A stretch of DNA of 11,938 bases from CAMYLY01 sp039587215 (GTDB lineage Bacteria; Gemmatimonadota; Gemmatimonadetes; Gemmatimonadales; GWC2-71-9): contig JBDHIW010000067.1 in assembly GCA_039587215.1 (NCBI GenBank), positions 1 to 11,938 on the forward strand, written 5' to 3'. The notes under the pieces are model-generated. The model was not told where the DNA came from, ran no database searches, and was given only the letters and a program-made list of their open reading frames with translations. Position 1 is the stretch's first letter. Each line of letters starts with the position of its first letter. Made by a program: the position numbers and the translations under genes. Positions 1 to 6,160 of this stretch are shown piece by piece.

Positions 1-1
1 G

Positions 2-1339
2 CAGGCCGGCGGGATGTTGTATATCGCGATGAAGTACGTCGAGGGCCGTGCCCTCGACGAGATTCTCGAGGCGCAGGGGCCGCTCGCGATTCCCACCGTC
101 CTCGCGGTTATGCGTGCCATGACCGGGGCGCTTGCGTACGCCCATCGGGAGGGCATCGTGCACCGCGACATCAAGGGCGCCAACATCCTGGTGGAGAAGG
201 GCGGCCGCGTCCTCGTGTCGGACTTCGGCATCGCGCGCGGGTCCGAGGACAAGACGCTCACCGCCACCGGTGCCGTGATCGGCACGCCGACGTTCATGAG
301 CCCCGAACAGTGCTCCGGCGAGAAGGTCGGGCCGCAGAGCGACCAGTACTCGATGGGCATCCTGCTCTTCCAGATGCTCACGGGCGAGGTCCCCTTCGAC
401 GCCGACTCGGTGATGGGCATCCTGCACCACCACTTCTTCACGCCGCTCCCCGACGTGCGTGGCGTCCGGGACGACGTGCCGCAGGCGCTCGTCGACGTCG
501 TGCTGCGTGCGACGGCGAAGAAGCCCGACGACCGGTTCGCGTCGACCGACGACATGCTGCACGCGATCGAGGCGATCCCGTTCAGCGACCAGGACCGCCG
601 CCAGACGCGGGAGACGCTGAGTCGGCTCGCGGAGGGCGAGAAACTGCCGCTCGTGCGGACACGGTCGCTCCCGCCGCTCGGCACCCCGCGCGAGTTCACC
701 GTCTCGGGCGAGACGGTCAAGGTGCAGGCGCCCGCGAAGCACAGCCGCTGGCCGATTTGGGCGGGCGCGATCGGCGGGCTCGCCGTGGCGGCGGCCGCGG
801 GCGTCTGGAGCGGGGTGATCCCGCTCGGCGGCGGCGAACCCGCACCGACCGAGCCCGCCGCTTCGGTGTTGACCCCGACGCTGGCGGTCGAGGATCCGCT
901 GGCGGCCGCGGGCGAGTCGACGGCCGTGGGGGCGCAGGTGCCTGCGTCGGAGGAGCCGACCGCGGCGGCGCTGGACGAGGAGCCGGCCGCGACCGAGGAG
1001 CCGGCGGTGCAACCGACGCCGGCGCGGACGACCGCACCGCCACCGGCGGCGGTCCAGCGACCCGCCGCGACGACACCGACCGCCTCGGAACCGACGGGCA
1101 TCGGCTATCTCCGTGTCCGCACACAGCCGACCACGGCGCTCATCCTAGTGGACGGCGACTCGGTCGGCGTCGGCGTGCTCTTCAATACGGTCGTGCCCGC
1201 CGGCACCCGGCAGATCCGCGCCACGGCCCGCGGCTACGCGCCGTATGACACGACGGTCGTCGTCGGTCCAGACGCGACGGTCAACCTCGGCATCATCACG
1301 CTTCGCATCACGCTTCGCACCCAAGGAGGTGCACCGTGA
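2..1339 (+). CDS. Transmembrane Ser/Thr protein kinase with PEGA-like C-terminal domain (5'-truncated)
   Basis: Partial: the reading frame is open to the window edge, so the Gly-rich loop, the VAIK lysine and helix C lie upstream. Numbering here is from the Met at base 14, which is not the true start. Seen: catalytic loop HRDIKGAN (50-57, with D52, K54, N57), DFG (70-72), activation segment with TPTFMSPEQ (91-99), and a kinase C-lobe to about residue 190. A single hydrophobic segment follows at about 247-271, then a Pro/Ala/Thr/Glu-rich linker (275-360) and a beta-rich tail (363-432) resembling a PEGA domain (VDGDSVG, VPAGTRQIRATARGY). This is the layout of a Hanks-type receptor kinase: cytoplasmic kinase, one membrane span, extracytoplasmic sensor. 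Its 3' end overlaps the next start (GTGA), implying translational coupling and an operon with two exported proteins. Substrates are unknown. The kinase call is very safe; the PEGA assignment is fairly safe. Confidence 0.93.
   Translation, partial: QAGGMLYIAMKYVEGRALDEILEAQGPLAIPTVLAVMRAMTGALAYAHREGIVHRDIKGANILVEKGGRVLVSDFGIARGSEDKTLTATGAVIGTPTFMSPEQCSGEKVGPQSDQYSMGILLFQMLTGEVPFDADSVMGILHHHFFTPLPDVRGVRDDVPQALVDVVLRATAKKPDDRFASTDDMLHAIEAIPFSDQDRRQTRETLSRLAEGEKLPLVRTRSLPPLGTPREFTVSGETVKVQAPAKHSRWPIWAGAIGGLAVAAAAGVWSGVIPLGGGEPAPTEPAASVLTPTLAVEDPLAAAGESTAVGAQVPASEEPTAAALDEEPAATEEPAVQPTPARTTAPPPAAVQRPAATTPTASEPTGIGYLRVRTQPTTALILVDGDSVGVGVLFNTVVPAGTRQIRATARGYAPYDTTVVVGPDATVNLGIITLRITLRTQGGAP
1294..1317 (+). 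repeat. Perfect 12-bp tandem duplication in kinase 3' end
   Basis: CATCACGCTTCG occurs twice head to tail (1294-1305 and 1306-1317). It keeps frame and produces ITLRITLR in the last beta strand of the PEGA-like domain, near the C-terminus. Probably a slippage duplication. Confidence 0.8.
1323..1329 (+). promoter_or_regulatory. Strong Shine-Dalgarno for the exported TPR/FlgD-Ig-like gene
   Basis: AAGGAGG lies six bases before the GTG at 1336, inside the last codons of the kinase gene. It decides the choice of this GTG start and is the best ribosome site I found in the window. Confidence 0.8.
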
Positions 1340-2391
1340 GGCGACGGCTCGTCGCGTATGCGGTGCTCGCGTTCGCACCGCTGTCTTCGCTCTCGGCACA
1401 AGGCACGACCGGCGCCATGCTCGACTCGGCGACGTCACTCCACCTGATGGGCGAGATCGAACGATCCCTCCCAATCCTTCAGAGCATCGTGTCGCCGAGC
1501 TCGCCGTACGAGGTGACGCGCGGGCAGCGCGTCGAGGCGTACAAATACATGGGCGCGGCGTTTGCCGTCACGGGCCGGCGCGACTCCTCGCTGACGTTCT
1601 TCCGGGCGGCGCTGGAGCGCGATCCGTTCGTGGATCTCGATCCCAACGTGTTCACCCCGATCGAGATCGGCACGTTCGCCGAGGCGCGGCGCACGAGCTT
1701 CGCGGTGGGGGTCCGGAGTGCCTCGCTGCTCGACACGCTCGTGCCGGGGGGCGGCACGTTGGGCTTTACCGTCGTGAGTACGCACGCTGCGGCGGTGCGT
1801 GCGGTGCTGCAGCCCACGACGGGCGGCGCCAGCGCGGTGCTGCTCGATGCCCGCACGGACGGCATTCGCGAGGTGAGCTGGGACGGTCTGGTCGGTGCGG
1901 GCGACCTGGCGCCGCCGGGCCGGTATGAACTCGTGATTACCGGAACTAGCGAACTCCTCGGACGGCAAGACTCTGCTCGTGTGTACCTCGAAATCGCCCA
2001 CGACCGTGAGTCGCTCGAGGATACGCTGCCGGCGCTGCGGGCGGATGAACTGCTGCCCGAAGAACGTGCGGCCGGGGCGGGCGCTCTCGAGATCCTCAAG
2101 GGCGTTACCGTGGGCAGCGTGGCGATCCTCATCCCCACGGTCGTGGCGAGCAAGCAGCTCGGGACTGGGGTGACCGCCGTAGCCGGTGGTATGGCCGGGG
2201 TGGGAATCGCCGCCGGCATGACCTCGTTCGTCGTTCATCAGCGCAATCGGTCCATCCCCACGAACATCCAGGCGAATCAGGAGCGCCGCACCGAGCGAGC
2301 ACGCACCAATGCGGTGATCACCGCCCGCAATGCGGAGCGCGTTCGGGCGACGCGGCTGGTGATTACCCGTGCGGCCGGGGTGAACCCATGA
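1336..2391 (+). CDS. Exported protein with TPR-like and FlgD-Ig-like regions and C-terminal membrane hairpin
   Basis: 351 residues from a GTG start overlapping the kinase stop (GTGA) behind a strong Shine-Dalgarno. No named family is recognised with confidence. Seen: signal peptide (1-21, Arg-rich n-region, hydrophobic core, cleavage near LSA/Q); a helical TPR-like stretch (about 35-100); a beta region (about 150-205) with WDG and a PPGRYELVITG ending, typical of FlgD-type Ig domains; a Gly-rich hydrophobic stretch (254-300) long enough for two membrane passes; and a basic tail (301-351) with about 11 Arg against 3 Glu. The position between a receptor kinase and a barrel protein suggests an envelope partner or target of the kinase, which is inference. 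With a cleaved signal and a membrane hairpin the basic tail would be periplasmic. Alternatively the N-terminus is an uncleaved anchor. Confidence 0.82.
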   Translation: MRRRLVAYAVLAFAPLSSLSAQGTTGAMLDSATSLHLMGEIERSLPILQSIVSPSSPYEVTRGQRVEAYKYMGAAFAVTGRRDSSLTFFRAALERDPFVDLDPNVFTPIEIGTFAEARRTSFAVGVRSASLLDTLVPGGGTLGFTVVSTHAAAVRAVLQPTTGGASAVLLDARTDGIREVSWDGLVGAGDLAPPGRYELVITGTSELLGRQDSARVYLEIAHDRESLEDTLPALRADELLPEERAAGAGALEILKGVTVGSVAILIPTVVASKQLGTGVTAVAGGMAGVGIAAGMTSFVVHQRNRSIPTNIQANQERRTERARTNAVITARNAERVRATRLVITRAAGVNP

Positions 2392-3041
2392 GTGGGCGCG
2401 CACTGGGACTCGTGGTGGTCGCAATCACGCTGTGCGCCCCGCCCGTGGGCGCGCAGCGGCTGGGCATGTCCGGCCTCGTGCTGGGATCCCGCATGGAGCA
2501 CCGGGTGAACGCGGGGCTCGGGGTGGAGCAGGCGTCGGGATTCGTCTTCGGGGGGCAGGGACGGGTGCGGTTTGGGTCGTGGTTCGAACTTGGCGGCCAC
2601 GGGTTCGTCGGGACCCTGACCCCCGACTCGACGTTTGCGACGGAACGCAGGGTGACCGAGGCCGACGTCGTCGGCAGTCTCACGGCGATTCCGTGGCTGG
2701 CGCTGCAGGTGGGTGGCAGCATTCGAAGCTACGAGGGCACGCTCGCGCGCCAGCGGTGGGCGTCGGTCCGGGTCGGCGGAGAAGGTCGGCTCGATCTCGC
2801 GCGCGGGCGCATGCGCGGCATCGTCCGCGCGGGGCTCATGCCGTACGTGGAGGTCAGCGGTCTCACCAATCCGACGACGGCGCTCTACGCCGGTGCCGGT
2901 CTCGAGATCGAACTGCGGCCCTTCGTGGCGTGCATCATTTACCAGCTCGAGCGGTACGACTTCCCGGCACAGGCCGGGCTGGAGCGTTCGGAGCAGCTGG
3001 CGAGCCTGACGGCAGGCCTGGGAATCGCGCTGGGGCGCTAA
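2388..3041 (+). CDS. Small exported outer-membrane beta-barrel-like protein
   Basis: 217 residues. The ATG overlaps the preceding stop (ATGA), with a GGGGTGA ribosome site at 2377-2383. Signal peptide 1-22 (hydrophobic core LGLVVVAITL, cleavage after VGA or VGAQ). The mature part alternates hydrophobic and polar residues in many short strands with Gly-rich turns and aromatic girdle residues (for example GFVFGGQGRVRFGSWFELGG), consistent with an 8-strand-class barrel or a porin-like fold. It ends in a strand (SLTAGLGIALGR) without the classic terminal Phe. No family is recognised. As last gene of the kinase operon, followed directly by a hairpin, it probably belongs to the same envelope module. 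The gene call is solid; the barrel interpretation is moderate. Confidence 0.8.
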   Translation: MSGRALGLVVVAITLCAPPVGAQRLGMSGLVLGSRMEHRVNAGLGVEQASGFVFGGQGRVRFGSWFELGGHGFVGTLTPDSTFATERRVTEADVVGSLTAIPWLALQVGGSIRSYEGTLARQRWASVRVGGEGRLDLARGRMRGIVRAGLMPYVEVSGLTNPTTALYAGAGLEIELRPFVACIIYQLERYDFPAQAGLERSEQLASLTAGLGIALGR

Positions 3042-3061
3042 GGCACGGCGGAGTCATGTGA

Positions 3062-3100
3062 CGAGGGCGCCGGTCTCCCCGACGGAGACCGGCGCCCTCG
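3062..3100. terminator. Shared hairpin terminator between convergent genes
   Basis: A perfect 17-bp inverted repeat (arms 3062-3078 and 3084-3100) with a 5-base CCGAC loop. It sits in the 80-base gap between the stops of the barrel gene (+) and the M61 peptidase gene (-). There is no clear T-run on either side, so it may need Rho or act mainly as a 3'-end stabiliser. Its symmetry allows use by both strands. Confidence 0.75.
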
Positions 3101-3121
3101 GTCGTTCGGGGACGCCCTTCG

Positions 3122-4930
3122 TCAGTTGCCCGTCGTACCCGTCAGCAGCCCCTCGCGAATGCGGCGCGCCTTGGCGGACGCGCGCCGGTCTTCGACGACG
3201 TCGAAGCTCATGATCTCCTGGAACTGGAGCGCCGCGTCGAGTGAGACCGTTTCGCCGTCGCGGTTCACCACCAGCGCGAGCGGGGTGCCCGGCAGCGTGT
3301 TGGCGTAGCGATTGCGGAATCGGATGCCGAAGTCGTTGCCGGTGATCAACAGCTCGCCCACCTGCACGAGGTGGTCGCCCACGTGCACGCCGGCCTTGGC
3401 GGCCATGCCTCCGTCGACGACGTCGACCACGCGAACGCCCGACGAGTCGACGGTCGTCGAGATGCCGATGCGCGCCACGCGGGTCGTGTCGGCCCGGAAC
3501 TCCATACCGGCCAGCGGAAGGGTGGTCGCCCAGGGCAGCGGGTCGCGCCCGTCTACGTAGCGGGCGTGAAACTCAGAGAAATCGTATCCGCCGGCAAGCT
3601 CACTCGCGATGCTCCAGAACTGCTCCGTCGTGAAGCCGCCGCCGCCGGTCAGGTACGTGCGCTCGTAGAGCGCGCGCATGACGTCGTCGAGGCCCGCCGC
3701 GTTGTCCGACGCGTCGCGCATCAGGATGTCGATCAGGAACCCGACCAGTGATCCCTTTGGATAGTAGATGTAGTGATCGACCTCGATCGGATCGATCCAC
3801 GTGTTGAGCGACGCGTCCTCAAGGGCGACCGCACCGGCGTTGGCGACCTCGTTGATCTTCCCCGCGGTGAGCCGGTAGAAGAGGAATGGCGGGACGACCC
3901 CCGCGCGGACCAGCGTGAGGTCGGCGTAGTAGTCGGTGATTCCCTCGCTGACCCAGAGCAGCGGCGTCGGCTGCGCCTGACTGTAGTCGTAGGGGACCAT
4001 GGCGGCGGGCCGCAGTCGTTTCACGTTCCACGCATGCACGATCTCGTGCGCCGTGATCGACGCCAACATGGGATTGCCGATGAACGCGGGGTGGTAGATC
4101 CCGATGTGCGAGTTCGCGTGTTCGAGCGCGGCGCCGCCGGGGAACTCATCGTCGAAAATGAAGAGCGTCGTGTAGCTGTCCCAGGGCGTGTCGCCGTACA
4201 CGGCCGTCATTGCCGGGACCATCTGCTCCATCTGTTCCCACCAGACCGCCCGGCCGTCGCCCTCCATCGCGCCGCGCGGGTACGACGCCAGATGGTACCA
4301 GTGACCGTCGATGATCGTGCTGTCCACGTCGAGCGCGCCGACGAACATCGGCATGTCCACGAGCTCGTGATAGTCCGCGGCCACGAACGTCCGCGGCGTG
4401 CCCGCGTACGTCATCCCCGTCGCGACCTGCCAGTCCGGCTCGGTCTGTACCGTGACCGTCGCGCCGAACCCGAGGTCCGCCCCCTCAGGATAGAGGAACA
4501 CGTTGGTGCCGTTTACCATGAGAAAGTCTTCCGCAGACCACGCGATTCCGTTGTCCAGCGTGTCGGCGCGGTACGCAAAGTCCACGGTCACGGTCTCCGT
4601 GCCGGCGGGGTCCACGCGCCACGTATCGAAGTCGACCTTGTCCCACGCGAGCGCGCGATCGCCGGCCGAGGCATCGAACCCGAGCACGCGCCGCGCGAAG
4701 AACTCGAGACCGTACGAACCCGGCGTCCAGGCCGGGAGCGAGAGGAGCACCGGACCGTCGCCCTGGACCTCGAAGGTCATCGCCACCTCCACCTCCCGCG
4801 CCGCGGCGGTCGACCGCGTGAACGTGAGGTCGTACCGGATGTTGGAGATGGCGGGGGCGGCGGTCTGTGCCGCGGCGATCGGAGCGAACGTTGCGGCAAG
4901 CAGGAGTGCGGTCAGCGCGGTGCGCGTCAT
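3122..4930 (-). CDS. Secreted M61 family (glycyl aminopeptidase-like) metallopeptidase with PDZ domain
   Basis: 602 residues from the ATG at 4930. This start is chosen because a signal peptide follows at once (MTRTALTALLLAATFAPIAAAQ); an in-frame upstream ATG at 5092 would add 54 non-signal-like residues and cross the promoter region. Seen: beta-sandwich N-terminal domain (about 28-200); FPGGAALEHANS (263-274), matching the family's conserved segment before the active site; zinc motif HEIVHAWNVKR (H295, E296, H299); third ligand in WVSEGITDYYADL (E329); and a PDZ-like domain (about 485-570). M61 enzymes are zinc aminopeptidases, some preferring N-terminal Gly or Ala. This one should act in the periplasm or outside the cell. 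All catalytic residues are present and the length is normal for the family. It is monocistronic and divergent from the next operon. Exact substrate preference is unknown. Confidence 0.94.
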   Translation of the reverse strand: MTRTALTALLLAATFAPIAAAQTAAPAISNIRYDLTFTRSTAAAREVEVAMTFEVQGDGPVLLSLPAWTPGSYGLEFFARRVLGFDASAGDRALAWDKVDFDTWRVDPAGTETVTVDFAYRADTLDNGIAWSAEDFLMVNGTNVFLYPEGADLGFGATVTVQTEPDWQVATGMTYAGTPRTFVAADYHELVDMPMFVGALDVDSTIIDGHWYHLASYPRGAMEGDGRAVWWEQMEQMVPAMTAVYGDTPWDSYTTLFIFDDEFPGGAALEHANSHIGIYHPAFIGNPMLASITAHEIVHAWNVKRLRPAAMVPYDYSQAQPTPLLWVSEGITDYYADLTLVRAGVVPPFLFYRLTAGKINEVANAGAVALEDASLNTWIDPIEVDHYIYYPKGSLVGFLIDILMRDASDNAAGLDDVMRALYERTYLTGGGGFTTEQFWSIASELAGGYDFSEFHARYVDGRDPLPWATTLPLAGMEFRADTTRVARIGISTTVDSSGVRVVDVVDGGMAAKAGVHVGDHLVQVGELLITGNDFGIRFRNRYANTLPGTPLALVVNRDGETVSLDAALQFQEIMSFDVVEDRRASAKARRIREGLLTGTTGN

Positions 4931-4965
4931 GAGTGTCTCTCGGACAGGAGTGAAGTCGTGCAGCG

Positions 4966-4995
4966 ATGGTACACGCCCGGTGGGGTGGAGTTCAA
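4966..4995 (-). promoter_or_regulatory. Sigma70-like promoter for the M61 peptidase gene
   Basis: On the minus strand TTGAAC (4990-4995) and TACCAT (4966-4971) are 18 bases apart. The predicted start near 4957-4960 leaves a leader of about 27-30 bases before the ATG at 4930, which carries only a weak purine-rich ribosome site (GAGAGA). This placement supports the 4930 start. Pattern match only. Confidence 0.5.
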
Positions 4996-5005
4996 GCTCG
5001 GACCC

Positions 5006-5022
5006 GGGAAGGGGGGGCGGGG
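5006..5022 (+). other. G-rich tract with quadruplex potential in divergent promoter region
   Basis: GGGAAGGGGGGGCGGGG fits the four-run G3 pattern (runs at 5006-5008, 5011-5013, 5015-5017, 5019-5021) with 1-2 base loops. It lies between the -35 of the peptidase promoter and the TATATC box of the opposite gene. Folding is not demonstrated. Confidence 0.4.
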
Positions 5023-5045
5023 ACCCTAGGCACCGGCGCTCCCGG

Positions 5046-5051
5046 TATATC
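5046..5051 (+). promoter_or_regulatory. Putative -10 box (TATATC) for the four-gene operon
   Basis: TATATC lies 11 bases before the ATG at 5063, so transcription would start about 5058-5060, giving a leaderless or nearly leaderless message for that ATG. No good -35 is seen; the expected place is in and just after the G-rich tract. If the ATG at 5087 is used instead, the leader would be about 28 bases. Confidence 0.45.
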
Positions 5052-5062
5052 TTTCCGTCCTC

Positions 5063-6160
5063 ATGATCGAGGATCTTCGCCGCGTGATGCACACCCGCAT
5101 CGTCATCGCCCTCGCAGGGGCCGTCGTCGCCTGTGGCGCCGCTTCCGGTGTCGCGTCCGCCCAGGACGCCCCCGTGCCGGGGACGACGCCGGTGGACTCG
5201 GCCGAGACGCTCTACTGGGAGGCGTACGAGGCGTACCAGCGCGGCATCCAGGGCCAGACGCCGTCCGAGATCCGGCGGGCCACGTCGCTCTGGGCCGAGG
5301 CGGCGCGGATCTTCCGGCGCCTCGGCGAATCGCGGTATCTCGAGACCGTCTACCGGCAGATGGCGGCGGCGTTCGACGAGCTGGGTGAGCCCGACTCGTC
5401 GCGGGTCTATCTCGAGCGTGTTTCGGATGCGCTGGCGATCGCCGAACGTGCGCGGCTGCGTGAGCCGTTTCGCGGGTTCACGCTCGGCGGCGCGTTCGTG
5501 TCCTCCAGGCTCTCGGGATCCGTCAACGAGCCGTTGGGGGCAGGCTTCGGAGCGGATCTCCAGCTCCGCTACGCGCTACCGGCCGGGTTCAGTGCTCTCG
5601 TCGGCGGAGCGGTGGGGCTGCACGGGGTGACCGTGGTCGACTACTCCTTTGGAGCGCGGCGATCGCTCGGGGCGCCGTACAACCTGCGCTCGCTGTTCGC
5701 CGGTGCCCGGTGGGCGTGGCACCTCGACGGGCGCGCGGAGCCGTTTCTCGAGGTTCGGGGTGGTCGAGTCTGGGAAGGGGTCAATGCGAGCGGCGCCCGG
5801 TTTGCCGCGTCGGGATCGGTCTGGGGAGGGAGCGTCGGGGTGCAGCTGCGGGTGCATCGGCAGTTGGCGCTCGAGGGCGGGATGCGGGTGCAGCGCGCGG
5901 CGTTCGGCGACTTCACGTTCAGCGGCGAGGCGGCGATCGACGGATGCCTCACGCCGCTGCGGGAGTCCGGCGCGGTTCTGCCCGTTGCACTCGACCAGTG
6001 CGCCGGCGCGGGCGGCCCCGCGCAGCTGACCCCCTGCGGCGACGAGCTGCTCCCGACCGGCACGGGGTGTCGCCCGAGCATTCTGCATCCGGGCTCGAGG
6101 CGCCACAGCACGTTCGCCGCGTTGTGGATGGGCGTGACGCTCGTGCTCGGGGGTCGATGA
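5063..6160 (+). CDS. Exported protein: TPR-like helices followed by outer-membrane beta-barrel-like domain
   Basis: 365 residues from ATG 5063. ATG 5087 (residue 9) is an alternative giving a cleaner signal peptide, HTRIVIALAGAVVACGAASGVASAQ with cleavage near ASA/Q; neither start has a strong Shine-Dalgarno. Seen after the signal: a helical TPR-like segment (about 46-130, YWEAYEAYQRG, AEAARIFRRLGE, RQMAAAFDELGEPDSSRVYLERV), then amphipathic beta strands with Gly/aromatic pattern to the end (FTLGGAFVSSRL ... FAALWMGVTLVLGG). A loop before the last strands holds four cysteines (295, 313, 325, 336), an even number in an exported region, so disulphides are plausible. First gene of a likely operon: its stop overlaps the next start (ATGA). 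No named family is recognised. Probably an outer-membrane protein with a periplasmic helical part; function unknown. Confidence 0.82.
   Translation: MIEDLRRVMHTRIVIALAGAVVACGAASGVASAQDAPVPGTTPVDSAETLYWEAYEAYQRGIQGQTPSEIRRATSLWAEAARIFRRLGESRYLETVYRQMAAAFDELGEPDSSRVYLERVSDALAIAERARLREPFRGFTLGGAFVSSRLSGSVNEPLGAGFGADLQLRYALPAGFSALVGGAVGLHGVTVVDYSFGARRSLGAPYNLRSLFAGARWAWHLDGRAEPFLEVRGGRVWEGVNASGARFAASGSVWGGSVGVQLRVHRQLALEGGMRVQRAAFGDFTFSGEAAIDGCLTPLRESGAVLPVALDQCAGAGGPAQLTPCGDELLPTGTGCRPSILHPGSRRHSTFAALWMGVTLVLGGR

Noticed and set aside
1435..2424. Minus-strand open frame (329 codons) opposite the exported TPR/FlgD-Ig gene
   Set aside because: The plus-strand gene has a strong ribosome site, a signal peptide and overlaps with its neighbours; the minus frame has none of these.
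3773..5029. Plus-strand open frame (418 codons) opposite the M61 gene
   Set aside because: It is antisense to the zinc motif and signal peptide of a well-supported peptidase. The translation is Arg/Val/His-rich with no domain.
4931..5092. Upstream extension of the M61 gene to ATG 5092
   Set aside because: It would add 54 residues before a proper signal peptide, overlap the divergent gene start, and swallow the likely promoter.
5710..6156. Upstream extension of the lipoprotein frame
   Set aside because: The added 149 residues are Arg/Gly-rich shadow of the barrel gene, and the lipoprotein signal begins only at ATG 6157.
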